From the NCBI RefSeq assembly GCF_963576675.1, contig NC_088915.1, forward strand, positions 1,555,001 through 1,619,000: a DNA stretch of 64,000 nucleotides, written 5' to 3'. Every line of letters begins with the position of its first letter. Positions within the stretch are counted from its first letter, which is position 1. Made by a program: the position numbers and the translations under genes. This document shows positions 21,120 to 31,984 of this stretch, in pieces. The notes beneath the pieces are model-generated. The model was not told the origin of the DNA. It worked only from the letters and a program-made list of their open reading frames with translations, and did not search any database. Source of the DNA: Euphorbia lathyris (taxonomy: Eukaryota > Streptophyta > Magnoliopsida > Malpighiales > Euphorbiaceae).

Positions 21120-22095
21120 GAAAACTCAACCTCGTAGGTTGGGTCTCCCTCAAAGTAACAAGTGTAGGGAACCCCTAAAATGTTCATATGGGACATGTGT
21201 CACTCAAAGGTGGTAACTAGTGAGCCTAGGGCGCAACTCTTCGGAGCACCACCCATTACTGCAGGAGGACCTCTTGAACTGCCAGACATACCACAACCTC
21301 CACCAGATCAGCCTGTGAACGGCCTTGTCTTCCTCATCTTCACCCGAGGACAAAAAAAAAGGGATGCTCTAATGAGGTAAAATATATGTGTATGTGTCTG
21401 ATTAATGCAATACCACTCATCCTATTAGCGGCAACTGGTCAACCAAAGGTTCTGGAATGGGAGCCATGATCCTCTATCGAGTATGGAGAAGGCTCCTACA
21501 GAAGGCATGATAAGCACCCTCCACAATGGAGATTTTCACACTAAACCCGTAGAGACCAAGATCATCCTTCCCAGAAGCCTAGAGATCTACATCATATGAT
21601 GTCGCTTCCTTGGGATATGTTGTTGATATTCGGGCTTGTGGGAGGGATCAATCTTGGTATCTACCGGATTGGCATGGAGATCTCTAGTGTGGACGGTGGT
21701 GCTTATCCTGCCTCCCGTAGGAGACTTCTCCCTGCTCGGCCTAGGATCACAGCTCCCATTGTAGAGCCTTTCACAGTCTTTCCTTTTGTTGCCACTAATA
21801 TAGTGAGTGGTACCTACATTATTCATACACATATCTTTTACCTTATTATTAGTGACTTGAGTGTATTCCCTTTTTTAACCTCGATGGAAGAAGAGGTAGA
21901 TAGGGTCGGAGACTGATCTTGTGGAGGTCATGCTATGTTTGGCAGTTTAAGAGGTCCTCCTGCGGGCATGGCTGGTGCTATGGAGTGGTGCACCCTCGGC
22001 TCACTAACTACCACCTTCGAGCGGTACATCTTCCTTATAAACATTTTTGAGGCGCCTTACATTCGGTACTTTGAGGACCAAATCTTCCTAGATCC
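21120..22095. repeat. Imperfect inverted duplication, arms of about 480 bp
   Basis: 21120-21590 matches 21605-22095 in inverted orientation with little spacer. Anchor matches: GGAGGACCTCTTGAACTGCC (21263) against GGCAGTTTAAGAGGTCCTCC (21942), and similar pairs near 21480/21700 and 21550/21640. Identity is roughly 70-75 percent by eye. Each arm holds short open frames (for example 21596-21916 and 21935-22198, plus) of no family I recognise. A transcript would fold into a long hairpin. Confidence 0.8.
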
Positions 22096-22869
22096 CCTTT
22101 CTTTGTGTTCTTTTTCCATTTATTTGTCTCTTTTCTTTCAGATCTTTGCTTCCCAAATCCCTGACATGATCCAAGTCATGAATGCAATGAAGCACTAATA
22201 ACGCCTCGACCATCATGATGTCCCAGTGATCTCCTGTTTGCATATGATATTAAATGAATGATATGTTTATATATATGAATGCTATGCTTATTATCTATTT
22301 TTTGTTAGTTTATTCTACATGCTATTGTTAGGGAGGAGCAGTGGAGGGTTTAGGGTTTAGGCTATTGTCAAAATTTTGCACATAAAAAAACTCAACACAA
22401 TAATATGACGTGAGTGAGAATATTCCTCTTGTAAAAAATATATGTAAAAAATGCGACATCCGAGAAAGAAACATGGTTGTCAATGTATGCATTTATGTGG
22501 GCATAAAAGCCTTCTAAGGTGGACTTACTTGTCAGAAATAGTTTGAAAGAATTGCTTAGTTTGCCAAAATGGTTTCAGAGGACAAGGGTGAAGAGGAAAG
22601 GGAATTAGAGTTCTACTCTTACTACATATATTCTCTATAAAATGAGATTACATCTAATACAAGATCACAAATACTAAAATTGTTTTCATTAATCATGCTC
22701 TGCTTTTCACTAAAATTCATTAACAATCTTGATCAAGTTCAAGCTCTTAATAATTGACAATTGATGAATGCAGATTCTATATCATCTATGTCTTCCATTG
22801 ATTTCTCATCTTCCTCAATAATGCATTCTTCACCCCAATTCAAACTCGATCAATCACTCCCTTCATCCT
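22096..22869. other. Non-coding stretch
   Basis: No gene recognised. The last 130 bases, on the minus strand, may be further C-terminal sequence of the adjoining MAPKKK fragment. Confidence 0.4.
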
Positions 22870-23222
22870 TTCAGTCAGATAATTCTGATTCGGAAACTTC
22901 AAATTTGATAAATCTTCGATTTGAAAATCTTGATTAGGATTTTCTAATCCATCTATGGAATCAGAGAAATCCTGATCCAACAACAGCTTGGAGCAGAACT
23001 CATACTCATCTGTTTAACATCAACAAAATGATGATCAAGCAACTCCTTCACTGTCTATCGCGCTCTGATCTCTTAAAAACACTTGCTCAAAAAATCCTTC
23101 CCTTTCTATTGTAACCACATTGGAAATTCAGGCATGTCCTATATATAAGAATCCAATTATAAGTAAAGCCAAAACTGGATCATTAGTATACTCTGACCAT
23201 GAGATTTTTCCTATCACCATTT
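22870..23222 (-). pseudogene. MAPKKK-like kinase C-terminal fragment (copy 1)
   Basis: Read on the minus strand from 23222, this matches the plus-strand fragment at 28198-28441. Shared are an ATGGTGATAGG start, a DMPEFP phrase matching NEMPEF, a DFLSKC phrase and KELLDHHFV. These are the last kinase subdomains of plant MAPKKK17/18-type proteins (substrate-lobe helices after the activation loop). The frame has several stops, so it is decayed. No N-terminal lobe or catalytic residues are present. It continues past the point where a CACTA end interrupts copy 2. Confidence 0.6.
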
Positions 23223-23655
23223 ATATAATTGTGCAACCTAATGCCCGCTCATGAACCACACAAATGTAGTTGTACCGGAGAAAACATCTACTTCTACAAA
23301 TCTAGCATAGCTAAAATTATCAATTTTTTCTCCCTTTTAGTTATAAGAATGTTCTAGCCCTGAATATCACAATGTGGTAATCGTTTTCTGTGTAAATAAT
23401 TTAAGCATTCAATGATATTTCTTGTGTTTAAAAATTAATTATTCATTTATGAAATAATTAAATCTGAAAATTAAAGAAATATCATACACAAGAAATATCA
23501 TTACTGCTTAGATTATTTACACACAAAAATTGATAATTTGCTGATTTAGGATGTGCTAGATATGTACACTGTGGTTGCATGACGAGAGGAACAAGGATTT
23601 CTGGCTCATGTGTATGATATTATGTTGCACAATTATAGAAATGGTGATAGCTTTG
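23211..23655. repeat. Foldback: long inverted repeat beside the kinase fragment
   Basis: Best arms are 23389-23427 and 23484-23524 (ACAAGAAATATCATT against AATGATATTTCTTGT). Outer arms match more loosely: CTATCACCATTTATATAATT at 23213 against AATTATAGAAATGGTGATAG at 23632. The outer end sits exactly at the MAPKKK fragment edge. Confidence 0.7.
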
Positions 23656-24504
23656 ATTGTTCCCAATGTTATAAAACTCGGACCGGTTGGTCACTATAAG
23701 AAAAACGGTAATTAGCAACCAAAAATCTGGTTGCTAAATTGGTTGCTAACACTATTTACCAACCAGTATTGCATATTTAGCAACCAAACTGGATCGGTTG
23801 GTAATTGCAAGGTTGCTAAAACTTTGATACCATATCAAGCTTCTCGGTTGCAATGTTTGCAACCACCATTTCAGTAGCTAATTTGGTGGCAAAATTAGAA
23901 ACCGATCACTTGCAACCATATGTCAGTTACAAATCAATGAACAATTTTGCAAATCTATTATGGTTACAAACTAACTTTTGGTCACAAGTAATCTGGTTGT
24001 TAAATTTATTGCTTTATGTCTGCTAATATATATATATATCTTAAAATATTATTTCTACAATTTTACTAAACTAACATCATATAACCATTTCAGAAATTCC
24101 ATAATAAAACAGAAAATATAAATTATATAAAACTTATTAATGCGTAATAATTCAAGTTATACATTCGCTAAAAAAATTTTAAAGTTACACATTGGTGTAA
24201 AAAAAATTAAAGTTATATATAAACTAAATTAAATACAAATAATTGTTGCTTGTATCCATACAAGTAAATGTTGAGAAATCGGTCTCTTGGGTAAGGCACA
24301 TGATCTGCTCGAGGGTGCACATTCATCATGCATGATGTGGGAAGCAGAACGGTTGAAATTTTCTCACCTGAACGAAAACCAAATGAACAAAAAAAACATG
24401 ATAAATCAATCTAAACATAATCACAATTACATTCAATTTTCTTCAATCACGAGAGTCTAGAGTGTGTTCTATAGGATTTATAATTCGATACAGTTTTCCG
24501 AACT

Positions 24505-24583
24505 TTTCACGGTTTTATATGATAGTTCATGTTAGCCGACCCCGAACCATTTCGGGGCTAAGACTTTGTTGTTGTTGTTGTTG
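24505..24583 (+). mobile_element. 5'-truncated SINE with (TTG)n tail
   Basis: 79 bp ending GGGGCTAAGACTTTG followed by TTG repeats, a familiar plant SINE 3' end. Flanked by a perfect 16-bp target duplication, TACAGTTTTCCGAACT, at 24489-24504 and 24584-24599. Nested in the CACTA element. Confidence 0.85.
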
Positions 24584-26814
24584 TACAGTTTTCCGAACTA
24601 CAAAAATTTTAAAAATCCTCATAAGTGCACTCTGTTTTTTATGCATTGAATTTAAGTGTTAAATGACATTTTTTTTATCAATACTTACATTATAAACTGT
24701 ATCAACAATCTTCAATGGACTAGTAAAATTAGAGGATCTGAGCAGCTGTATTCAACTTCAAGAGGGTCACAAGAGCAGTGCCATCTACTTGAACTGACCT
24801 GAACTGAATCCAAGGATGGCCTGCAAAACAGTAGAATAAGTAACATTAGGAACATTCCAAACATGAATTTAAAAACTATAAAAAGCCCTCTGCAACTTAT
24901 TTAGTGTTCAATGAATTCAAGTTTAGCTATTCATATGAATTTAAATACCATCACTTGCTCCACTTTTAAATAGCAGAAGGTGTTGTTAAGAAAATCATTC
25001 CAAACATGTGCCCATCTTATAGAGCTAATCCTAAACATGAAAATCAATGGCTTCCTCAAGAGGAATTGATCGGGAGTTAGCAATCCTACATATGGCCACT
25101 TCAAGCAGAAATCCTACTCATGTCCAGGAACCACAGTAATACACCTTAGGTGAAATTGCATAAATGAATATCCATTTTAATAGAAGATCCTATTTGCAAA
25201 TACATGAAGAGATGATTTTACAATGATGAAAAATTATCACTTAACTAGTAACATTACATATTAATAACATGAATTGACTCAAAGAACTATTTATAAAAAT
25301 ATGGCATAAATTATACTTTACTCCTCAAAGTTGCATGAATAGATGTTATATGAATTTTTCTATATCCATCCTAAGATATGAACTTAAAGCACGAGACAGG
25401 GCATCGTTACTTAGCCTTTTAACCCCAAAAGGCAGAACCAATTATCTACACTAACCCCAAAATCAGAAACAATTATCTATTAACCCAAAAGGCATAACTA
25501 ATTTGCAGGTAACTGATGATAACCAAAAATACAATTGTAATTATCATTTAAAACTATAATATCAAAAGCTAAGTTCAAGACTTCATCAGGACTCTAGCCA
25601 ACATTTTAGCATTTAAAATAGAGACTCCACCATAAGTAACACCATAATGAAAATGACCTAACCAGTAAGTTATTAGCTCTTCTCAACCTCAACTTTTCAG
25701 CAAACCTCAACTTTTCGCACAACAGGAAAAGGTAACAACAGAAGCACAATGAAAACCACTTACCATAGACGAAACTAAAAACACTTCAAACAAAATGAAT
25801 GCTTCAATGCCAACATCAAACACTTCATCAAACACTTCAAACGCTAATACAACTTATTTATGATAACAGAAACCCTAGAAATAAACAATTAAGAGTCAAT
25901 GAAAAGGACAAAATAAGAGTAAGACTGAGACTGACCTCCCTCACAGCCTCCATTAAAGAGAATGAGAAGCTCTAGAACTCCGAAAAAAATGATTGACTAG
26001 AACAGGGTGAGAAATCACAAAACTCCATGAACATCACAATAACCATCCCAAATCCAAACAAATATAGCCAAACAACCAGCTCAAGCCAAAAGACACATAA
26101 TACCCTTTGCATCTCTAGGAGTTCTTAGAACTCGCAAGAACCCGAAAGAAAAAAAAAACCCGAAGTCGAAGAAGAGCGTGTAGAATGAGAGGAAAGAGCA
26201 AACCTTAGTCTTACCTTGCAAGTAGGGATAGAGGCCAGCTAGACACCTTCAAGCAGCCAAGGACATCATCGGAGTAAACCGGCAGGCGTTCGAAAGCCGA
26301 AGTTGTCCGACAGAACCCTTAGAGGTCTGATTGGAACGAAACAAAGCCATAGAACCCATCTAGGAGAAGTAGAGGGAGATTGATTAAAGAGAAACCGAAG
26401 TGAAACAAACCTAGAACTCGTGTTTTCAAGGGTTCCAGGAGGACAATGATGCAAGAAGTGGAAGATGGGAGAGAAGGTGGAGGCAGACAACAAATGTAAT
26501 TAGGGCTAATCTCTAATTTCTCCATAGCACAAATATAAATCCCTAAAATGGACCAAATGGATACATCGGGCCTATTTAACCTTTATTTCTTAATGGGCTT
26601 GGTAAAATAATGCTAATTTGATTTCTTCATTCCTCACTTATATTTAGACTCATTAATTTAATTCAAATATACATGTTTATTACTTTATGTATTTGAATTG
26701 TGTTTTATAGTCTTAGTCGATGAATTCTATTCGTTGGCTAAATTTCATAATGTAGTTTCCAAATAAATATATAATGTATTCTTAGGTTCAATTTAATACC
26801 AAATCCAACTTGTG

Positions 26815-27186
26815 TGAAAAGATTTCATATTTTTGTGATTTAATAATAGAATTGCAGTTTAATATTTATAAATTCGGAGAAATATTTATCTTTATCCATC
26901 TCATACAAAAGACAATATAATTTTTAATTTTTTTTTTATGTCTAATCATATGTTTATGAATTGTTACTAATAAATGATAAAATGACGCACATATGAAGTG
27001 TAGATAATAAGATTTATGATCGATAATACAGTTTGATGAATTATCTATCAAATTGACCCAATTTGCCAACTTTATGAGTAAAATTGCTCTTCATAACCAA
27101 TGTTAGTGGTAAAATTGCACCATTTTGAACGATTGAGATAAAATTGCTCATGGATGTAGACGTTAGACGTATTTTTGCAACTTACC
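26815..27186. mobile_element. Partial MITE, same family as 7902-8430 and 42561-42960
   Basis: Shares TTTGTGATTTAATAATAGAA, the GTTTGATGAATTAT block, the AATGTTAGTGGTAAAATTGC block and the terminal GTATTTTTGCAACTTA. The left end is lost. Nested in the CACTA element. Confidence 0.55.
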
Positions 27187-27595
27187 CCCTTAAATTTATT
27201 TTATACTTAAAAACTATTATTTTAAATATTAAAATATAATTTTATATTTTTCTTTTGTTTAAAAATATATTACCAGCATTTCTTTCTCTCTCCTTTCTTT
27301 CCTATTTAATTTCACTCAAAATATAATTCAAATATCCAAGTATATATTATATATAGAAGTCCCTAAATGGCCTTAAAAATTTGCAGCCACAAAATATATT
27401 TTGAGACCATTCGGTTGCAAAGTTTGCAACCATAAGAACTTTGAAACCGTGTTCAAGTCTCAAATGTATTTGACAAATGAGATTCTCAACTTGGCAACCG
27501 CAGGATGGGCTTTGCAACTACCTTGGTTGCAATATTGCAACCGACTTCAATTCGGTTGCAAATATCGATCTCTAATTACAGTTTTTCTTGTAGTG

Positions 27596-27900
27596 GGTTT
27601 GGTCAGTCGAACAAGGAACCGACATGAGTCCAGTCCGAGCTGAACTGGTTTGTTGAATAGTGACCCGAGTTCTTTTGCTTATTTGTTAAAAGAAAATATT
27701 AAATATGTTTATGAAACAAAAATAGCAAACTTTAATAAGAATTTGCACATTTAAACATAGATTGAGCAAAACATCCTCTAACATAACTAAACGCCTACAA
27801 GTAGCGTCCTCAAAAGGCAAACAGGCTTTAGATGTTGTGGATCCATTGAATGTATCAACACCAACGAACAAAGCTGAGGCAATTGAACTACATTTTATTC
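27596..27900. other. Right half of an older repeat split by the CACTA insertion
   Basis: Sequence before the CACTA element (ATAAAACTCGGACCGGTTGG, 23671) reads on into GGTTTGGTCAGTCGAACAAG after it, so the CACTA landed in an older repeat. The block 27787-28030 resembles 50335-50530. Confidence 0.5.
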
Positions 27901-27921
27901 ATAACCAGCGGTAAATGCCTT

Positions 27922-28190
27922 CTAGCATACATCATAAAGTTGATGTTCCCCAAAATCCAGTAGAGACGTTGCAAGAGTGTGAATCAAAGGGATTCCTCTT
28001 GAGAAACCCCTAACTGAAATCATCAAGAGAAACTTCACTTTACGGCTGTACTCACAAGGTTTGATCAATTTCTGCTCCGGTCTTTGAAGGTCTGAAATCA
28101 TCAACTTGGACATTAGATTCTCATCGAGAAAAATATTTGTTGATTTCACGTCTCGATGAATGATTGCTTTAGCGTACCCGTATGAAGAAT
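27922..28190 (-). pseudogene. Receptor-like (WAK-type) kinase fragment
   Basis: Minus-strand frame with the catalytic-loop sequence AIIHRDVKSTNIFLDENLMS (residues HRD and N visible), typical of wall-associated-kinase-like proteins. The magnesium-binding DFG is changed to SDLQ and the rest of the domain does not follow, so it cannot be an active kinase. It ends at about 28190, eight bases from the plus-strand MAPKKK fragment, forming a head-to-head junction of two unrelated kinase pieces. Confidence 0.65.
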
Positions 28191-28197
28191 TATAAAA

Positions 28198-28441
28198 ATG
28201 GTGATAGGTAAAATCATATGGTCAAAGTATATTGATGATCCGATTTTGGCTTTATTTAAAATACGATCCTTCAACGAGATGCCTGAATTTTTGACTTGGT
28301 TATTAGAGAAAAATAAGGATTTTTTGAACAAGTGTTTAAGGAGAGATCCCAGAGAGAGATTGATGGAGAAGGAGTTACTTGATCATGATTTTGTTTATGT
28401 TAAAGAGATTTATATGAGTTCTTCTCTAAGCTTTGTGCTGC
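28198..28441 (+). pseudogene. MAPKKK-like kinase C-terminal fragment (copy 2)
   Basis: Open plus-strand frame with VIGKIIWSKYIDDPILALFK, then a MPEFLTWL phrase, FLNKCLRRDPRERL and KELLDHDFV: the closing subdomains of plant MAPKKK17/18-like kinases, including the conserved Arg of subdomain XI. The N-terminal lobe and active site are missing. After 28441 a CACTA end begins abruptly, and the open frame beyond is transposon sequence. Closely related to the minus-strand copy at 22870-23222. Confidence 0.7.
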
Positions 28442-28950
28442 CACTACAAAAACAAAAGCCCTATTACGACCCTAAAATTCAAGATGTAACGACGCTTTTC
28501 GACGTCCCTAAATGCTTACCCACGCTTTTCAAAGCATCGTTACAAACGTCATTAAATCGTGTGTCCTTAATTTTAACGACGCATAAAACATTGTGTGGAT
28601 AAATTCCGTCTGACGATATACTGTATACAAGTGTACGCTTAAATTTTGAGCATCATGAATTTTTTTTATATTATTTATTTTTAATTTCAGAAATTTTCAC
28701 TACGTTTTAATAAAGCATCGCAAAGTGAACGACACATAATATTTGTTATGTCATTATTTCGCATAACAAAATACTGGTAGCGTCTTGAATACAGCAACAC
28801 TTTAATTTATCAGCGTCTCCAAATTGACGACATTTAGACAAAAAAAATGTCTACATTTGGCTATATAAAAATGGCTTTATGTTAGCTAAAATATCGTCTC
28901 TAAATTGCGACGCTTGCATATTATTATGTCCCTATTTAATTTTATCCTCC
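28442..28950 (+). mobile_element. CACTA-type element, left end only
   Basis: Begins CACTACAAAAACAAAAGCCC exactly where homology to MAPKKK copy 1 breaks off. It is followed by repeated CGACGCTTTT/CGTC-type subterminal motifs to about 28920. No matching right end (TTTTTGTAGTG) is seen before the mobile-domain pseudogene, so it is truncated. Confidence 0.6.
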
Positions 28951-29300
28951 AAAACGTTTCACAAACTCTCTTGGAATTTCCTATTTAATTTTATATGATT
29001 AATATTCAATGAGTAAATTGAGAAGAAGAAGACAATTAAATTCTAACCAGCTGGTATTGATGTATAGAATCAGCAGGAATGAACTTGAAAAACTGAGGTG
29101 TTTGATCTTCTTGAAACAGATTATTGTTTTTAGAGCAAGAAGTCATTGTTGAAAGTGAACTGCTATATACCGAAACAGTTATACTTTCCACCGCACCCTT
29201 TTGACATTTATGTCCTCCTCACAATTTTCAAACCAAAAGCTAAAAAATCTCAAATCCTCTCTAGTTTTTTAGCTTTTCAAAAAACCCGACCTAAAACTAC
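28951..29300. other. Non-coding stretch before the mobile-domain pseudogene
   Basis: Nothing recognised. It would hold the promoter and leader of the downstream pseudogene; no clear TATA box. Confidence 0.4.
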
Positions 29301-29380
29301 ATGCCGCCAAAGGAAGGAAAGGGGAAAGGCTTCATAAAGGTTCCGGTAAGTTTTAATTTTTAAAAATTATCCGAAATCAC

Positions 29381-29412
29381 GGGTTCCGCCTCCGAAATCG
29401 GAGGCGGAACCC
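29381..29412. repeat. Perfect 15-bp stem hairpin followed by T8
   Basis: GGGTTCCGCCTCCGA, AA loop, perfect complement, then eight T (29413-29420). Lies in intron 1 of the mobile-domain pseudogene. It resembles a bacterial terminator in shape, but in plant DNA that meaning does not apply. Confidence 0.95.
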
Positions 29413-29437
29413 TTTTTTTTGTACTAAACGGGCCGCT

Positions 29438-29720
29438 GATGTCGTTGCCACCACGGACGGAACGGACGAACTGTCCGTTTACCCGTGGTGGCAATGACAT
29501 CGGCTTACGGTGGAAAGCATGGCGCACTCGTGGTGGAACGAGTGGCGCACCAGTTCCACCGTATGGTGGAACTTGGTGCAGCGTTCCACGTAATGGTGGA
29601 ACGAACGGCGCATCCGTTTGGCCCTACGGCCAAACGGAACGCGCTGTCCGTTTGGTCGAAGGGTCAGACGATTGCGGCGGACAGGTCGGCCCTGGGGCCG
29701 ACCTGCTCGCCGCAACTATT
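29438..29720. repeat. Cluster of unrelated GC-rich hairpins in intron 1
   Basis: Successive inverted repeats: 29438-29456 with 29482-29501; 29547-29579 (GTTCCACC-GTA-TGGTGGAAC core); 29582-29601; 29614-29637 (CCGTTTGG-CCCTACGG-CCAAACGG); 29675-29714 (arms CAGGTCGGCC with GGCCGACCTG). Open frames on both strands here come from the symmetry and base composition. Confidence 0.85.
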
Positions 29721-31984
29721 CTGTCCTACAGCCAAACAGACAAACTGTTCCGTTTAGGCCAAATCGGGTCCGAAACAAATTTTTTTCAAAAATAAATTAA
29801 TTCGGGCCGCCCGTGGGCAGGCTCAAATTATTAAAAAAACTTAAAAAATGATAAATTGAGTATATTAAAAAAAATGCGTTATTTGCTTATATATTTATTT
29901 TTTTTGTTTTACAGGCTGATATTGCTGAGGCCTGTTTTGGACACAGATATATAAGGACATGTGTGGTGAATGCCTCTGCCTGGAGGCAACAGATGGAGCA
30001 GATGATGATGGGGGATGCCCAGAGGGCACAGACTGAACACGACGAGCATGTTAGACGTGAGGAGATGGCAGATGCTGTGGAGATGGAGGGAGATGACTCT
30101 ATGGCTCCTCAGAGTGCTTCTTTTGTGTGAGTACCTCCTTAGACAGTGATGAGGGGTCGTGACAGACGTTTTGCTTCTACAGCAGGGTCGTCTTTGGGTG
30201 AGAATTTTAAATTTTGTTATTATTATGTGATTTATTCGTGATTAGTAGAAAATATACGAATATTCTGAAATGAGTTTACTGTAATTTCAGGTAGCAACAA
30301 GCACTCGATGAGTGCTGGAGAGGATGACTGGATCGTGAAGACCCTGGTTCCTAAGGGTCCATCTGATGGTGTTGTGATCCTGAGCTTTCTAGGACATATT
30401 GCCCATGCTATCTGGAGCGGACAGGATAGGGGCCTCCTCAAGTGTTAGACACGCTTAGTCTATCGTGGGAAGTTGTGTGTATGGCACGGTGGCGCTTCTA
30501 GAGAGATCCAGATGCGTATTGCGTCATCTGGATTGTCCCATTTACCAGGTATCATTTATGCCCACATCGATGCGCCCCTGATTGCGGATTTTATGGAGCG
30601 GTGGCAGCTAGACACGTCATCATTGCACATGCCGTTTAGTGAGATGAGCATTATGTTGCATGATGTGTGGCAGATTTTGCGTATCCCCATCGATGGGGCT
30701 ATGGTGACTGCTGAGGCGAGTATTGAGGAGCTTCAGTCTTGTGTGATGGAGTTGTTTGGTATGACTCGGGATGAGTTGCTAAACGGTCACTACTTTAATG
30801 ACGGTATACGATCGGCTTCCATCCTGGAGTATTGTCAAGGAGATCGGATTCTTGATGCACAGGCTACAGCTTGGACATTTCTTATGCTCGGTTGCACATT
30901 GTTCGTGGACAAGACTGGTGACCGCATTTGACTTTCCTGTCTGTTGGAGGTACATGACTCGGTAGCTGGAGCCATTGGACTCTCGTGGGGCTCAGCTGCA
31001 CTAGCATATCTATACCGTCATCTAAGTATTGCTAGCAGAGGAGATTGCGGGCAGATCACGGGTTGTCAGCTGACACTGCTTCAGGCATGGATTTATGAGT
31101 ACTTCCCATACTTCAGGCCTCAGTGGGAGGGAGTTACATTAGATCCGGAGCTTCCGAGGGCTTGCATGTGGCCATCTATAGTGTTGGAGAAGAGTGATGA
31201 TAGGCTGAGATCATATCGCGCCGGGCTTGATAGATTGACTGCTGATGAGGTACAATTTCCATTTAATTAAATAAACCAAATTCATTACTTGTACTATTTG
31301 TATGTTAATGTTGTTGTATACGTCATTAGGTGATGTGGATGTCGTATGGTCCTGATGCCATTACGGATACCCCTAGGACGACATACGCCGGATGGATACG
31401 TTACAGGGATGTGATTGAGCCGTACATGCTGAGGAGATGCCTTCACCAGCTCGGTTACGTGCAGACCGTACCAGACTGATCTTGAGGCCGTTGAAGTCTG
31501 TACGTCCTTGGTCTAGGTTGAAGTATCGGGTAGAAGTGCCCGCCGATATGGCAGAGGATCTTTGGACCTCGTTTCCTGAGGCGGGCATGCTTGTATTGTC
31601 TCGGTTCACTCTAGAACAGACTCCTTCGGACTGTGACGAGCAGTACATGGCGTGGTACTACCTGCATTCACACCCTCAGCTACTGCCGGAGATGCCTGCA
31701 CCCGGACCGACCATTCATACTCGCTCGAACAACGAAGTGGCAAGTGATTTAAGTTTTAATCAACTGATTTACAATTATCAAATTATACTAAATGAAATGA
31801 TATTTATTCATTTTGGGGTTTTTCTTTTGCTAGTGGGTTAGCCGTTTCGCTAACTCGGGAGAAGGTGCATTGCAGGCGATGAACCTTCTTGATGAGGATG
31901 TTGCGACTGAGTGGAAACAGTCGTACGACCAGATGTTGGATGCTTGGCATTCGGCTTCATAATTGGAATTCCATATGAAATTGG

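Larger units (their letters stand above)
23692..27595. mobile_element. Non-autonomous CACTA (En/Spm) element, 3.9 kb
   Basis: Left end CACTATAAGAAAAACGGTAA and right end (reverse complement) CACTACAAGAAAAACTGTAA agree over 24 bases with two mismatches. The 3-bp target duplication is GGT on both sides (23689-23691 and 27596-27598). Subterminal regions (23710-24000 and 27380-27560) are rich in GGTTGC/GCAACC motifs in both orientations, as in CACTA elements. No TNP2-like transposase frame is present. A SINE and a MITE remnant are nested inside. Small frames at 26266-26525 are unconvincing. Confidence 0.88.
29301..31962 (+). pseudogene. Plant mobile domain (MAIN-like) gene, five exons, decayed
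   Basis: Exons fit at 29301-29345, 29915-30197, 30291-31249, 31330-31739 and 31834-31962, with GT-AG introns except a GC donor at 31740, and with matching phases. Exon 1 starts MPPKEGKGKG. Exons 3-4 hold the plant mobile domain (PMD, as in MAIN and the so-called phosphatase 7 long-form homologs): FMERWQLDTSSLHMPFSEM, the DVWQILRIPIDG phrase, WAYLY-like ALAYLYRHL, a YGPDAITDTP phrase and GYVQTVP. Exon 5 ends at TAA 31960-31962. Stops at 30128, 30140, 30446 and 30929 and a frameshift near 31440-31490 disable it. At least two stops look like CGA to TGA. PMD genes are partly host genes and partly transposon-borne; no transposon ends are seen here. Confidence 0.75.

Noticed and set aside
28442..28602. 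Extension of the MAPKKK frame to 28602
   Set aside because: After 28441 the sequence is a CACTA terminal region; homology with the other MAPKKK fragment stops there.
29381..29420. Rho-independent terminator
   Set aside because: Shape fits, but bacterial termination signals have no such role in a plant nuclear intron.
29439..29795. 118-codon plus-strand frame in intron 1 and its opposite-strand partner
   Set aside because: Arises from GC-rich symmetric sequence; the splice-consistent exon model skips it.
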